Source of the DNA: Trichobilharzia regenti
Lineage: Eukaryota; Platyhelminthes; Trematoda; Strigeidida; Schistosomatidae
Direction of reading: 5' to 3'
Assembly (NCBI GenBank): GCA_944472135.2
Contig: OX235265.1
Span: 92,660,984-92,724,983 of the forward strand
Length of the DNA stretch: 64,000 bases
Shown: positions 1 to 11,221 of the stretch, in pieces
Position numbering within the stretch: the stretch's first letter is position 1
Layout of the letters: every line of letters starts with the position of its first letter
Position numbers and translations under genes: made by a program
Notes under the pieces: model-generated
Told to the model about the DNA's origin: nothing
What the model saw: only the letters and a program-made list of their open reading frames with translations
Databases searched by the model: none

Positions 1-82
1 TTTAGCAGAGAATGGAACGCAATGGAGATGCGCGGCTGAAGCCCTATGTTCCTCTAGGAATTAGAGGAAATAATAATAATAA
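1..82 (+). mobile_element. RTE-like retrotransposon, 3' terminus
   Basis: The first 82 bases match the extreme 3' ends of the other RTE-like copies here (for example near 5745-5800 and 23895-23975): a stretch ending in a 'tatgttcctctagga' motif followed at once by an AAT tail. In the better copies this motif encodes the last residues of the RT protein, so the element has almost no 3' UTR, as is usual for RTE. The copy runs in from outside the window. Confidence 0.7.
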
Positions 83-179
83 ATCTGAAGATCTCTATTC
101 CACTCGAAAAGAAAAGGAATGGATGGTTAGAAGAAATCAAAAATATATCTTGAACCTAGGTTCCTTTTTTTATTTTCGC

Positions 180-300
180 AATCATCAGTCAGCATCAGCA
201 CGTATCTGCAGTCTTGAAGGAACTGATGTCTCTGTTGAAATTCGAACCCGTGTCATTCAGTGCTACAGAGACGCTACCACAGTTCACAGTGCACATGGTG
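180..300 (-). mobile_element. SINE-Y fragment (Tyr-tRNA-like head), partial
   Basis: The reverse strand carries a B-box-like GGTTCGAAT and following sequence that aligns with the better copy at 33015-33215. The 3' half is missing and a second, longer copy starts 40 bases downstream on the same strand. Confidence 0.5.
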
Positions 301-339
301 GACACACTACACATTTGATGGATAGAAATTCAGTCTTCT

Positions 340-525
340 TGATGATATTAGACAGTTGGAGGCAATCGGTCACAGGAAGCCACGCCTGACCTAGGTTTCG
401 TGCTAGTTGGCACTAACCTGTTAGCAAGGTGTATCTCCAACCTTGAATGAACTAATGTCGCCTCTGAGAATTGAACCCGCGTCACCCAGTGCTGCAGCAA
501 ACAATGGACTAGTCTCATGATACTA
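340..525 (-). mobile_element. SINE-Y copy with hammerhead-like module
   Basis: The reverse strand aligns with the 33015-33215 SINE over the B box and the whole body. The A-box end has decayed. The body holds the stem-loop/GAAA/palindrome module described at 381-431. Confidence 0.6.
381..431 (-). ncRNA. Hammerhead-like module of SINE-Y (degenerate core)
   Basis: On the minus strand a GTGC/GCAC hairpin with loop CAACTA is followed by GAAA, then the palindrome CCTAGG and a GTC-type cleavage triplet, in the order of hammerhead stem II, GAAA, stem III and NUH. The 5' core reads CTAACAGGTTA instead of CUGANGA, so self-cleavage is doubtful. Confidence 0.4.
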
Positions 526-529
526 CGTA

Positions 530-810
530 GCGTGCAATCAAAGTATAAACTGCATGCAGTATATACATATATATATGCAGTCCCCCCTACCTGGTCTAAC
601 AAACCTTCATTACATAATAATAACACCAGTAATAAGACTAATGGAAAAACCAAATAAATATATGGAATTTTTGTTGTTATTATTATTATCACCGTCATCG
701 TTATGATGTATTCTTTTCACTTTTGTGTAATTGTCGACAAATTTAGTGAGAATAATAATAATAATAAACGAAATCATTGTTGGTAAACGAGTGAACTGAT
801 TAAGTTAATG
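530..810. other. Unassigned AT-rich stretch
   Basis: It holds a short TA tract near 558-576 and AAT/ATT-type simple repeats near 675-690 and 750-765. I see no gene and no recognised repeat. Confidence 0.5.
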
Positions 811-812
811 TG

Positions 813-1012
813 ATGCGTCGGTGGCACAGTGGTTAGGATTCTCGCCGACCATGCACATGGTCCGGGGTTCGAGCCCACGCCGGCGCACACCTGATATCTA
901 TGGTCGGCCTGCAAAATTTGGGCTACCGATATCCATGCTGAAAATTCCGTACTTGTACCAAAAATACAGTATGGAATCAAGCTGTAAATCAAAAAAAAAA
1001 TCAAAAAAAAGA
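813..1012 (+). mobile_element. SINE-G copy (tRNA-like head, A-rich tail)
   Basis: It begins GCGTCGG, has an A box-like TGGCACAGTGGTTAGG and a B box GGGTTCGAGCC, and closes the tRNA-like part with CCGGCGC, which pairs with the first seven bases (one G.U). A body of about 100 bases follows and ends in an interrupted poly(A) near 990-1010. The same layout is seen at 42712-42915 on the other strand. Confidence 0.8.
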
Positions 1013-1069
1013 AACACATATTTACACACACACATATGCCCACAGATACACTGAAGTGATCAAATATCT

Positions 1070-1092
1070 TCATATATATATATATATATATA
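1070..1092. repeat. (TA)n microsatellite
   Basis: An uninterrupted TA tract, downstream of the SINE-G copy. Confidence 0.9.
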
Positions 1093-1450
1093 ACAATCTC
1101 TGCATCTATTATAGACATTTTCCTGGACAAGAAAGTTATGTTAAAAGTATACTGATTCTCTACTTACTCGTATGTCACTTAAATAAGCCTTAAGTAATAT
1201 AGACGGTAAATAATGTCTACTTATTTTTCAGCCTTTATGTTAACAAAAACGCTTTGAAATGCTGTACTCCAATGAACTGATTAAAAAAAATCAACCAAAA
1301 ACATTAAAAAATGTGTGGAAATTATCCGTAGTGTTCAACTTGTCCTTTCAAGAGCATATAGTAGAATAACCACATCTGTGAGAACACTTTTCCTTGTGCA
1401 TAAATCTTTTTTTCTTCTTCTATAGTTTGGTTTGTGAGGGTTAGTCTTGT
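1093..1450. other. Unassigned AT-rich stretch
   Basis: No ORF of note, no recognised repeat and no RNA gene seen. Confidence 0.5.
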
Positions 1451-1451
1451 A

Positions 1452-1858
1452 TCTGCGAGTTGATCATGAATCGATATCAGTTAGAGAACTATTGAAAACC
1501 AGCATTGGAGTACTGGACAGCTATTTTATCCTGGTTTTGATAATCGTTGGCAGTACGCACTCACTGGGGATGGATGTCTGACCAATGACATTGGTTGGTA
1601 GTCTCGCTAAATCACGAATTGGTAGAAGTTGGAATTCATGCTTTGGTTATTGAATTGAGTGCCAGTGGCTGAATGATATACGAGCTTGACTTGTAACCGG
1701 AAGGTCCTGAGTTCGAACCTGGGTGGTGAGTGCTTCCTGCCGATGATTCTCAAACTGGCATGAAACAGTGGCTGTCCAGTACTTTCGGTGGTTCGTTTTC
1801 AATGGTTCTCTAACTGATATCAATCCATGATCAACTCTTTTACTTTATGAACTACCGG
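1452..1858. mobile_element. SINE-T inverted dimer (head to head, truncated minus copy)
   Basis: A minus-strand T-SINE tail (1452-1566) is joined to a nearly complete plus-strand copy (1567-1858). The plus copy has the tRNA-Thr-like block (A box at about 1663, TTGTAAC anticodon loop, B box GTTCGAACC) and a decayed hammerhead-like block near 1735-1785. Confidence 0.7.
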
Positions 1859-2128
1859 AATTATTTTTTTATTTGCCGATTATTTCAGATCCAATTACAT
1901 TTACGAAGAGAGGCGATGAGTAGGCAGTAATATGCAGTTTAGTCCTTCGAGCGTTTTTTCATAGATATCTATAGTTATATTTAGTTTCGACAGTGCTATT
2001 TACCAACCTCATTCACAAGTTATATCATAATAATAATACAACATGCCAAGTGACTGGAAAATGGAAAAATTCAATGATACCTTAGAAAAGATTACAGGCG
2101 TAAGACGAGAAGGACTACTAACACGGGT
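1859..2128. other. Unassigned
   Basis: AT-rich; nothing recognised. Confidence 0.45.
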
Positions 2129-2129
2129 A

Positions 2130-2948
2130 ATCTGCTAAATTGTGATGGACTGGTTCACGTAACAGGTTAGTAATGAGCGAGAAGACAGGATTTCCTTTGG
2201 TCTAACAGGAAGATTAAAAGATTCAGACTTTGCGGACGTTGTCGCTACACAACAAAGCCGAAGGTGTAAAGGTGAAAACCGAAAACTTGGTAGAAAAGGC
2301 AGGGAAAATAAAGCTTCTGATGAACACAGAGAAGAAAGAAGTGACAAAAAATACCTGACTAATAACAACAAACATCAGCCAGTATCAACAGAACAAATCC
2401 AAATAATGTTACCTGTTCCACTTTTGTCTACCCGGGTAGCACCGTTTAAACTGCAGGTGGGCCAGGTGGAGATATTAAAGCGAGAGTTGGATCATAAAAA
2501 CAAGCAGGCATGAGATCTACTGCACTGAGCTTACGGAACAAGTTCCGGATCTTCAACAATAATGTCAAGTCAGTCACCAAGAACATTTTTATTAAGCCGC
2601 AAACCTGCATTAGCAGCTGGCTTCGCTGCATACTGAAGATCAGATGGCTCACCTACCGGAAAGAATAAGCAAAAAGCAACTATGGAAAGCAATGAAGAAT
2701 CTGAGAACCTATTGCCTTACAAATATGCAGAAGGACACTGAAGTGTCCATTGAGAGACATCACATACCTGAGCAAACACCGAATGGAACTCGGGTGGGAT
2801 GAAATGACCACTGGAGCGTCAGAGGGTGATGTAGAGGATATCGTGTGAGAAGGAGGAGGTGAGAGCTTACTCAAGTTGATGAAGGAGGTGTAGGGAAGAA
2901 AGTAGAATTATGGTGCCCAGCTGAAGCTTCCCTCGCGTTCCAAACAGA
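2130..2948 (+). mobile_element. RTE-like retrotransposon, 3' RT fragment, degenerate
   Basis: Conceptual translation in shifting frames gives the order of blocks seen at the end of RTE reverse transcriptases: a decayed YADD-like region, then GGDIKARVG, then FRIFNNNVKSV, then a tryptophan-rich C-terminus. Several stops and frameshifts make it non-functional. It belongs to the same broad family as the 5150 and 23335 copies but is more diverged. Confidence 0.6.
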
Positions 2949-3440
2949 ACACAAGTCAATTAAATGATATAACTGTGTTGTTGTAATAAGAAATTGTTAT
3001 GATGCTGGATCTTTGTCTCGAGGTAACTGCTTAACTACTGACTAGTGCCTACTTAACTGGTAAAGCAGAACACGCGATAATCAGCGGTAAAACTAGAATC
3101 CTTTATTCATGACAAAAGTGACTGCATTTATACAAAAATAAGGTAGACTGGAAATCAACCAATCCGGTTGAGAGTTTGGAATTGTGCAAGCGTCCAATCA
3201 GAAAGCAGAAACAAATGCATGTCAATGACATGATAATAACTCGATAATTGCATGTGTTTTTCCTCTTCCTAACAGAAATATTTTCTGGTATTTGGTCTCT
3301 AAAATCTAGAGCCATATGAAATGCTAAGTATGCTGATAGAAAATTAAATACACTAAAACTTTCACGTATTTGAGGAACAGAATAGAAATGACATCTATAA
3401 TACTCCAATTATTAACTTCATCAAGAAAAATTACCAATAC
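2949..3440. other. Unassigned
   Basis: A minus-strand ORF of 101 codons (3103-3408) has no recognisable domain and is probably chance. Confidence 0.4.
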
Positions 3441-3442
3441 TT

Positions 3443-3862
3443 GAATATCACTGAGATGCTCACTGGCGACTTGCCCTATTCAGGTAGGTAGTTACCTGGG
3501 GTTCCAGTGGGAAGTCATCACCAGTAGGGTGCAGTAGGTCGGGTGTAAAGACGAATACTCACCGAAGACATCGGCTAGTGGTCGCGCTATGTCGTGAATT
3601 GGCAGAAGTTGGGATTCATGGACTGGCCATTGAATCAGGTCCCAGTGGCTCAATGGTCTACGAGCTCGCCTCGTAACCAGAAGGTTCAATGTTCCAACCG
3701 AGGCGGTGTGTGCATACTCCTGAAGAGTCCCAAATTGAGACGAAACACATGGCTGTCCAGTACTCCCAGCTGGTTTCCCAATGGTTCTCTTACTGTTATC
3801 AACTCATGATGAAATCCTGTAACCAATCAACCAAATCCCTACAAACCAATAACTGAATAAAA
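3443..3862 (+). mobile_element. SINE-T, near full length
   Basis: It holds the full set of T-family blocks in order: 5' head (GATGCTCACTGGCGACT), Thr-tRNA-like block with A box at about 3648 and B box-like GTTCCAACC at about 3691, hammerhead-like module (3713-3766) and the 3' tail ending near CCAATAACTGAAT. Adjacent copies on both strands define the consensus. Confidence 0.8.
3711..3766 (+). ncRNA. Hammerhead-like ribozyme module in SINE-T, core intact
   Basis: The CTGAAGA core is at 3720-3726 (a match to CUGANGA), stem II GTCC/AGAC (3727-3741, one mismatch), GAAA at 3742-3745, then a CACATGGCTG stem III and a GTC cleavage triplet. The 3' strand of stem I is CAGTACTC, pairing with the upstream CATACTC except at the first position. 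Confidence 0.5.
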
Positions 3863-3969
3863 ATTATTGAATTTATTAACTATCCCCATTACTAAAACTA
3901 CCAAAACATCTAAGACGTGGATGAGATCAATTGGAATAATATGCTGAGGCAAGAGGCAGAGTTTTAAAT

Positions 3970-4095
3970 TTCACCACGAGCCGACTTTAGTTAGAGAATC
4001 AGTGGGATTTTCCGACAGTATGAACCTAGGATCCCACCAGGGATCAAATCCAGGACCTCAGGAATATGAGGTGGGCTTACTGACCTTCAGATCAG
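3970..4095 (-). mobile_element. SINE-T fragment
   Basis: On the minus strand it aligns with the T-SINE tRNA-like block (B box GATTTGATCCC) and part of the tail. The hammerhead segment is largely deleted. Confidence 0.5.
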
Positions 4096-4555
4096 CACAT
4101 ATATATATATAATATATATGCGTATAATAAACAGATAAAATACTTACCAATCATAGAATTTATTGTAAGTCCACAGTTCATCATTTTCATGATAGTGCAG
4201 TCTATAAACGAAAAAGAATTAAAATCTGTGTTTACGATCATGACTGTTACGGAAAAAAAATTTAACCACAGAATACAAATGAAACCGTTCAAATATATTT
4301 CACTAGTCTTGAATAGACAGTTAAACGATATTAGAGAAACATGTTATTTAGAGGCCAAATCGGTCTTGGTTAGGGGGATATAATCTTGCCGCCGTATAAA
4401 TGCCTTTTTACGGCAATTTTTCTTCCTTTCATTACGTTCCGACTTCGACACAAAAAAAACACCAATGCAGACATGAAAATAAGCAAAAAAAACAGTTCAG
4501 CAAACGGTCTCTTCTGGGAAACTTCCAAAATGGAAAACCATATCTCGCTAACGAA
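4096..4555. other. Unassigned, with a short TA tract
   Basis: A short TA tract lies near 4098-4120. The open frame beginning at 4386 runs on into the PLE fragment but has no recognisable start domain. Confidence 0.4.
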
Positions 4556-4559
4556 AAAC

Positions 4560-5065
4560 ATGCTATACATAAATGTGGCATTCATATGTTACCTTTTGTC
4601 TGATATACTACACAAGAGAATATCAGACGCCCTGAAGCACAACATCATCTTCGCCGCCCCATGTTCTGCAATAACTCTACAGATAAACTATTGCATCTGA
4701 CCGCTTCTATGTTTGTCTGTTAACTTAGCTTCCCCCCTCCCCCGTATGAGGATAGAAATATACAGGTCTTTCAATGCATGTTTTATCTAAAGACAGTCAA
4801 AGAACATTATCCTAATTGGCTATAGAAGGGTAACAATGGATCAGTAAAGAGTGCCACTAATTGAACATATATTCCACAGTGACCACTTAATAATATGCAA
4901 GGAAATTTCATTCAAAGACATCTACAAAGTCTAAAGAAAGAAACCTATCAAAAAAAGTATGCTCCTTTATACTTTGCGCTGCTGAGGCCTGAATGACTCA
5001 AATGTGTATCCCTGATTTATGCAAACCAGAAGAAACTTTTCCATTCCCTTTTTCTACCAGGAGTA
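4560..5065 (+). mobile_element. Penelope-like element fragment (connector and GIY-YIG region)
   Basis: The frame around 4605-4690 reads DILHKRISDALKHNIIFAAP, which aligns with DILKRRITSSLRRTFFAAT of the best PLE copy at 14720-14790. After a deletion, 4800-5060 gives EHYPNWL and a decayed C-terminus in the order of the GIY-YIG domain tail. Stops interrupt it throughout. Confidence 0.6.
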
Positions 5066-5149
5066 TAATTCTAAGCTCAAGTATTTCGTTAATAATACGA
5101 TTTTTGGATGAAAATTCCTGGGCAACACCAACAGCAACAGCAACAACAG

Positions 5150-5812
5150 ATAACAATTAGTTGGCATAAATGAGAGAAATCTGAAAGAAGCCACCTCATT
5201 TATTTACCTAGGAAGCGTCGTTTCAACTAAATGCGGACGGAACTGACGAGTATATCAAAGCAAGGATCGAGAAAGCAAGACAAGCTTTCATTACTCTCAA
5301 ATCTGTGTGGACGTCAACAGCACTCAGCATGAAAATGAAAATAAGATCCGGATTTTCAACTCCAATGTGAAGTCAGTGCTACTATACGGATCAGAGACTT
5401 GGCGCGTCATGAAGAGAACCTCAGACAAACTACAGACATTCACCAACAACTGTCTTCGCTCAATACTCAAGAGCAGATGGCCAGCCAGAAAAGATCAGCA
5501 ACAGGGATCTCTGGCAATGAGCGAACCAACCCAGCAGGAACTGATTGTGCAACAAATATGCAGAAAGAAATGCAGGTGGATTAGATTGGCCATACTCTGA
5601 GAAAACAAACCACCAAGTGAGTGACATCACTAGACAAGCCGAACGGGAACCGGCGAGTTTGTCGTCAGTGCAAGGGAGGTCATGTGAAGAGGAGATGAAA
5701 GCGTGTGGGCAGACATGTAGCCAGGTGAAGAGAACCGAACACAATGGAGACGCACGGCTGACGCCCTATGTTCCTCTAGGAATTAAGGGAAATAATAATA
5801 ATATAATACGAT
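5150..5812 (+). mobile_element. RTE/SR2-like retrotransposon, 3' RT fragment
   Basis: The plus strand encodes, with a few frame changes, the C-terminal part of an RTE-clade reverse transcriptase: IRIFNSNVKSVLLYGSETWR (5350-5409), then the cysteine/tryptophan-rich end, ending at an AAT tail at about 5790-5812. The N-terminal endonuclease and the catalytic RT motifs are absent (5' truncation). The family is known from schistosomes as SR2-type elements; exact membership is inferred. Confidence 0.75.
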
Positions 5813-6120
5813 TTTGTGCCTTTTCTCAACTAACCATCTGTTTACTCTCTTCATCTATTACATAATTAATATTTAATATTGAATATTACCACCCAAGTTT
5901 ACAGTGCGTTTTTTTGGTATCGCGTTACTTCACTCTAAACCTACTAATCTTCACCGCTTGGTTACAATTTTGAATATTCATCAGTGTTTTGAAATATTCT
6001 GATGATGTAACTAGTACCACTAAATCAATTTTTACTCCTGTGCTATGTATGCTCACACACGCGCACACAAGATTCATTATAAATTAATGGGTGATTGTAA
6101 AGCTCAGTGAATAAATTCAC
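5813..6120. other. Unassigned AT-rich spacer
   Basis: It contains TAATATTTAATATTGAATATT-type low complexity and a short CA/GC-rich tract at 6052-6068. Nothing else seen. Confidence 0.5.
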
Positions 6121-7134
6121 CAACTACTTACAAGAAAACCAGATGGTAGCATAAAAAGAAATTTGCATAGAAAAGGTACTTGGACAGGAAAATATACACA
6201 TTTTCACACAGCTTCGTTCCTATCAAGTACAAAAAAGACTTAGTGAAGACCCCCAGCCACAGAGTTATAGCTATATGCTCAGAAGAAGTAATTGAAGATG
6301 AATTAAGCATTGTATATAATACTTTGATCGAAAATAGCTATCCCGAAAAATTTATCAAGAAACACATGACAAAGAAAGCGGAAAAGGACTACTCACTATC
6401 TGTAAACAAGAGGCCACTTTATATACGACTACAATTCAAGGGTCATCGATATACCAAGTGAGATAATTATGTGGAAATTAATAAAATCAGTACAAAGAAC
6501 TTTTAATGCTGGCGAACTACACGTATTATTCTCTACACGACAGTTGGTGCTACCTCGACTGAAAGATAAAGAACCTAAAACGAGCTGGTCACTTCAAATT
6601 GTATCTACCAATTCAACTGCACTTGAAGTGGAGCGAATTATATTGACCGTTGCTCTAGGAACTTGATTTTTTGTGCTCACTTTAGAACAACTCCTTCTAT
6701 GGCTAAGTAAAGGTGTAGAGAAAACCAATGTCAAAAGTTCGATACTGGACCATCTGGTGCACACTGGCCACAAAGCCAGCATGGAGGAATCCTTCTATAT
6801 CACATACCAGGTACCGACCAAACAAATTGAAAAAGATATCGAATCACCGCACGCTCAAAACAGCAGAGGCTATCGCAATTCGCCTCAAACAACCAGTGCT
6901 CTGTGTCCAAAAGAAGCAAGTTCAGTCAACCCCTACTGCTGCTCTGAGCAGCCTTCAGTTGAGATGATAAATTCATGGATTTGTAATATTATCTTTCCTA
7001 ATTCAACTGGTATTCAGCTTATTGTTATGTTGATGCTATTTAGCTGTAATCTGTCAGTATTATTGATTCGATGTTATTTAAACAGCAACAGTAATGTTGT
7101 TCATAACACTAATTCATTCATTCATTCACTATAA

Positions 7135-7135
<1 letters not shown>

Positions 7136-7174
<39 letters not shown>
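7136..7174. repeat. (TA)n microsatellite inside PLE 3' region
   Basis: A tract of about 36 bases. The sister copy at 19728-19738 has only a few TA units, so the tract has expanded here. Confidence 0.9.
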
Positions 7175-7175
<1 letters not shown>

Positions 7176-7245
7176 GTAGAGCCTGATGATGAAGGAGTTG
7201 TCGAAAAGCGTACTCTTTGTTCAGTATCAATTCTTTTGAAAAACA
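7174..7245 (+). ncRNA. Hammerhead-like core at PLE 3' end
   Basis: CTGATGA at 7183-7189 and GAAA at 7203-7206 are separated by a short would-be stem II. PLEs are known to carry minimal hammerhead motifs in their terminal repeats. Stem II is weak here, so activity is uncertain. Confidence 0.45.
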
Positions 7246-7249
7246 TACT

Positions 7250-7704
7250 TGTCGCTAAACTGTTTCCTCTTATTTTCACATCTAAATGGAAATGCTCGTC
7301 TTGAGCGTGGTAGAGAATTTCCAGCTTGTTTTATGGCAAGATCTTCTACTTCTTGTGTAAGGATCTCCTTGAAGCATAAGAGTAATCAATAATGAATCAG
7401 TGGAAGCAATAATATTCCATCCAAATAAAGCATGCTCTATTTCTCTATGATGTTATTCTTTCATCTCCTTAAAAATTTTCATAGCAGCTGGCTGAAATCC
7501 CTTTTCAAAATGTGCGTAGGAGTCAGTCACCTCTCATGAACGCTGTTAGATGGTCAAAACAATATGAACCGCAGTAAATATATACATATATATACATATG
7601 AAGCATTTTGATAGGAGAGAGGACAGCCCACTAATTTGAGCAGGCAACCAAAATGCAACGTAGTATCCGTGGTGTATTTAAACTTGTGTTCAGCCATAAT
7701 TTAT
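7250..7704. other. Unassigned
   Basis: Nothing recognised beyond short TA runs near 7579-7600. Confidence 0.45.
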
Positions 7705-8840
7705 TATTATTATTGTTCCCTCGGTTTCCTAGTTGAACATACGGCTTCAACTACAAGTCTCCACTTGCCACTTCTGCATTCTGCTCTACTTTTCACCTGC
7801 ATCCATGTTACTCCATACTGTTTCAACCAACGCCTCTTCACACAATCTCCTCCCTTCCACCCACCCTTACACTGACGTCCCTCTCGCCGCGTACTGCCCT
7901 TTCGGCCTGGTTCCACTCCAGCAATCGCCTGACGCGCGCGCGATGTCACTCAGCGGCCCAACCTTCTCAGCCACCCACTGTACAATCCATCCATCTCCAC
8001 TTTCTCCTGCATATCTGCTGGGCGATTGGTTTTTGTTTCGTTTGTTTCTTCCCATACTTTCTTGCTGGTGATTCGTTACGACCCGGTCATCTGATGTTTA
8101 GTATATGTCCAGCGAAGACAGTTGCTGGTTAATAAAGGTTTGCATGGCTACAGGCTGTTGGTTGTAAATATTCTTTGTGACCCACCCGCCAAGTTTCTCA
8201 TCCGTATAGAAGAACTGACTGACTTGACCAACTTTGTATTGAAAATCCGACTGAATTTTGTTGTTGATGCTGGCTGAGTGACGAAGATTTCCTTCCAGAT
8301 TGGTTTCAGGTTGATGAATGTGTTTCACACTCGCCTTCCCGATTCTCACTCGATTTGACATCCTCGTCCGTTTTGACTTCCTGTAGTTGAGACAATGCTC
8401 AATGCTAGATAAGTGAGTGAATGAAGTAACTAATCTCTTTCAAATCCCTCTGGTTGATGGTGATATGCTGTGGATTTTGCTGTTGCTATTGTTGTTGTTG
8501 GTTGGTTGGTTATTTTCATAACCTCTGTCTTGTTAATGTTCACCTGGAGTCCTGTTTTTGGCGGCTGCTTCTTCGATCAGTTTGTCGGTCGGTTTTCACT
8601 TGTAATTCTTCGATTTTGTGTGACATCAGTCATACATCATCCACGCGCGAAATCCAGGTCTTCTAGGTTCTTCACGTCGGTCGGTCCAGGATATCCCTGT
8701 CTTCTCGTTTCCCACTCACTGTCTGACGCATAATCCAGTCAGTCCACCACAATTAGGAATATCATTCATTGGTGATAATAAACACCTTTGTCTGACTCCT
8801 GTGTTTACTCCAAACGCCTCGCTGAGTTTTCCGTTGTTCA
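7705..8840 (-). mobile_element. RTE-like retrotransposon, 3' RT fragment, left arm of inverted pair
   Basis: On the minus strand the element reads from near 8840 (an NGKLSEAFGVNTGV-like RT block just before motif B) down to the C-terminal CSTRKPREQ and an AAT tail at about 7690-7710. The upstream half of the RT and the endonuclease are missing. Frameshifts are present: the 87-codon frame 8098-8361 is only one segment. Positions 7705-8612 are nearly identical, inverted, to 9729-10636. Confidence 0.75.
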
Positions 8841-9555
8841 GCCAATGACTGCCTATTATTTAGCATACTATCATTTATTTTTACTTTTCTAAACATGTCA
8901 TTTGGGCTAGGGAGCTTGTTGAAGCTTGAATACAGTCGAGGATATCAAGCATGGATATATTTTTTCGTGATGTCCCGCAATCTTAATTTACTTCGAAAAA
9001 ATATGCACACACACAATAAAATAACAAAAGAAAGAATTCATAATACCTGACAGCAGAGAAACAAAACAAAAAAAGAAAACCTTGCTCAGAAACAATCTCA
9101 TCTGTTAGTGAACAATAATAATAATCAAGAGGAAGACAGCAAAAAAATGGAGATAGACGAATGAATCAATGATTGAATGAATGAATGAACGGACGAGTAA
9201 AGTGGAAATAAAGTAGAAGTAGATTTCGATTGATGAACATTAAATCAATACCTTTCTGCTATTGATTAAATGACATTGTAGAACTAACTATTCGTGTAAT
9301 TTGGAGGACTTCTGATGATGATGACGATGATGCATAAAATGACAGTTAATACTCGGAAAGAATTTGACTGAATTTATAATTCATAGTCTATTCAATTTGC
9401 TTAATACTATGAGAATTCTTTTATGCTAGTAGCCTTATACACATAAGATTTATACTGTTTTATTAATAATTATCAATAAAAATGTCTTGAAAAATCAAAG
9501 TCTCAGCAAACATGTCCAAATGTGCACAACTCATCACCTGTTTCTTCTCATTAAA
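8841..9555. other. Unassigned loop between RTE copies
   Basis: AT-rich, with short AATG/ATGA-type simple repeats near 9155-9190 and 9313-9330. No gene or known repeat recognised. Confidence 0.5.
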
Positions 9556-9728
9556 CGCTATTTATTCTAGTGCATTCACAATTGGTTTTTCTTCCACTAC
9601 ACTCTCGGACAGCTGCCTAACTCGTTTCAGCTCTTGTGTTCCACTTGAGTGGCTGGTACATGATGTCATTTTCAATGGTCTCCTCAGAGTGTGTCCGATA
9701 CATCTATATTTTGCTTCTACATATTTGT
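9556..9728 (-). mobile_element. RTE-like fragment (C-terminal)
   Basis: The minus strand reads KYVEAKYRCIGHTLRRPLKM, the CRWIGHTLRKP-type motif close to the end of RTE reverse transcriptases. It is cut off at 9728 by the plus-strand copy, giving a head-to-head junction. Confidence 0.6.
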
Positions 9729-10640
9729 TGAATAGACTTACAGGCGAAAACCGACCGACAAACTGATCGAAGAAGCAGCCGCCAAAAACAGGACTCCAGG
9801 TGAACATTGACAAGATGGAGGTTATGAAAATAACTAACCAACCAACAACAATAACAGCAACAGCAAAATCCACAGCATATCACCATCAACCAGAGGGATT
9901 TGAAAGAGATTAGTTACTTCATTCACTCTCACTTATCTAGCATTGAGCATTTTCTCAACTACAGGAAGCCAAAACGGACGAGGATGTCAAATCGAGTGAG
10001 AATCGGGAAGGCGAGCGTGAAACACATTCATCAACCTGAAACCAATCTGGAAGGAAATCTTCGTCACTCAGCCAGCATCAACAACAAAATTCAGTCGGAT
10101 TTTCAATACAAAGTTGGTCAAGTCAGTCAGTTCTTCTATACGGATGAGAAACTTGGCGGGTGGGTCACAAAGAATATTTCCAACCAACAGCCTGTTGCGA
10201 TGCAGACCTTTATTAACCAGCAACTGTCTTCGCTGGATATATACTAAACGTCAGATGACCGGGTCGTAAAGAATCACCAGCAAGAAAGTATGGGAAGAAA
10301 CAAACGAAACAAAAACCAATCGCCCAGCAGATATGCAGGAAAAAGTGGAGATGGATGGATTGTACAGTGGGTGGCTGAGAAGGTTGGGCCGCTGAGTGAC
10401 ATCGCGCGCGCGTCAGGCCATTGCTGGAGTGGAACCAGGCCGAAAGGGCAGTACGCGGCGAGAGGGACGTCAGTGTAAGGGTGGGTGGAAGGGAGGAGAT
10501 TGTGTGAAGAGGCGTTGGTTGAAACAGTATGGAGTAACATGGATGCAGGTGAAAAGTAGAGCAGAATGCAGAAGTGGCAAGTGGAGACGTGTAGTTGTAG
10601 CCGTATGTTCAACTAGGAAACCGAGGGAACAGTAATAATA
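9729..10640 (+). mobile_element. RTE-like retrotransposon, 3' RT fragment, right arm of inverted pair
   Basis: Plus-strand equivalent of 7705-8612, ending CSTRKPREQ and an AATAAT-like tail at 10620-10640. The two arms share the 87-residue frame (here within 9900-10247) with about one residue difference, so they are recent copies or have been homogenised. Endonuclease and catalytic RT motifs are absent. Confidence 0.8.
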
Positions 10641-11218
10641 TAGTAATTATAGGTTTTCGTTTGGTTTGTTGCTTGCTGCTTATTCTCTCTGGCAGTCTGG
10701 TGTTCACTATGGAGCAAAGATGGCTGTTTTTAATCCTTTTTTTGATGCGCCAATTTCCTGATCCGCGTAGGAGAACAAACTGACTTAACTCTGGTGTTGA
10801 AAATTTTAATTTGCCCTTATGCTGACTGATTAAAGAAGATTTCCAAAACTGATTTCAGAATGTTGAAGGTGTACCTTCCTTTTTCACCTGCTTCTTCTTT
10901 CGCTTGTCGTAGAAACGATGCTGTCTTGATTTCACTCGTTGATAGCCACCAGCGCATGTTGTTGGTCTTTGGGTTATCTTTATCACATCCGTCATCTCTA
11001 TGTGTTCTCTTGAAGTCCTATCTCTGCTGCTTGCTTATTCCACCAAATTGGTTCTCACCTATAAGTCTCTGAATCTATGTGACATTACACATATTAGAAG
11101 TAAGCGAAATCCATGTCTTGCAGAGTCTTCTTATCTGTCCAGCATATTCCTGTCTTCCCATATATCCCATACACAGTCTCCCACATAATCCAATCCACAA
11201 CGATTAGCAATATCCAAG
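10641..11218 (-). mobile_element. RTE-like fragment, degenerate
   Basis: The minus strand aligns with the central block of the 7705-8840 and 51255-52340 copies (a 'cacagtctcccacataatcca' segment at 11171-11191 is the shared landmark, encoding the DWIMRQTV-like RT block). Many stops. Confidence 0.6.
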
Positions 11219-11221
11219 TGT

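Larger units (their letters stand above)
6120..7250 (+). mobile_element. Penelope-like element fragment A (thumb to 3' end)
   Basis: The sequence enters in the RT thumb (reading TRKPDGSIKRNLHRKGTW near 6135-6185), continues in another frame through IAICSEEVIEDEL (6268-6306) and the connector (QRTFNAGELHVLFSTRQ, 6492-6542), and ends in the GIY-YIG tail with AEAIAIRLKQPVLCVQKK (6862-6915). Insertions of non-PLE reading and several frameshifts inactivate it. A long TA tract and a hammerhead-like core follow (7136-7210). It is a close relative of the copy at 18975-19815. Confidence 0.8.

Noticed and set aside
815..890. Possible tRNA gene (GCGTCGG...B box...CCGGCGC)
   Set aside because: It pairs at the acceptor stem and has A and B boxes, but the anticodon arm is not tRNA-like and the same block recurs with a body and tail elsewhere, so it is a SINE head.
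2446..2874. Minus-strand ORFs of 64-68 codons
   Set aside because: Antisense shadows of a plus-strand RTE fragment.
9512..9766. 84-codon plus-strand ORF
   Set aside because: It is the antisense of an RTE C-terminal fragment.
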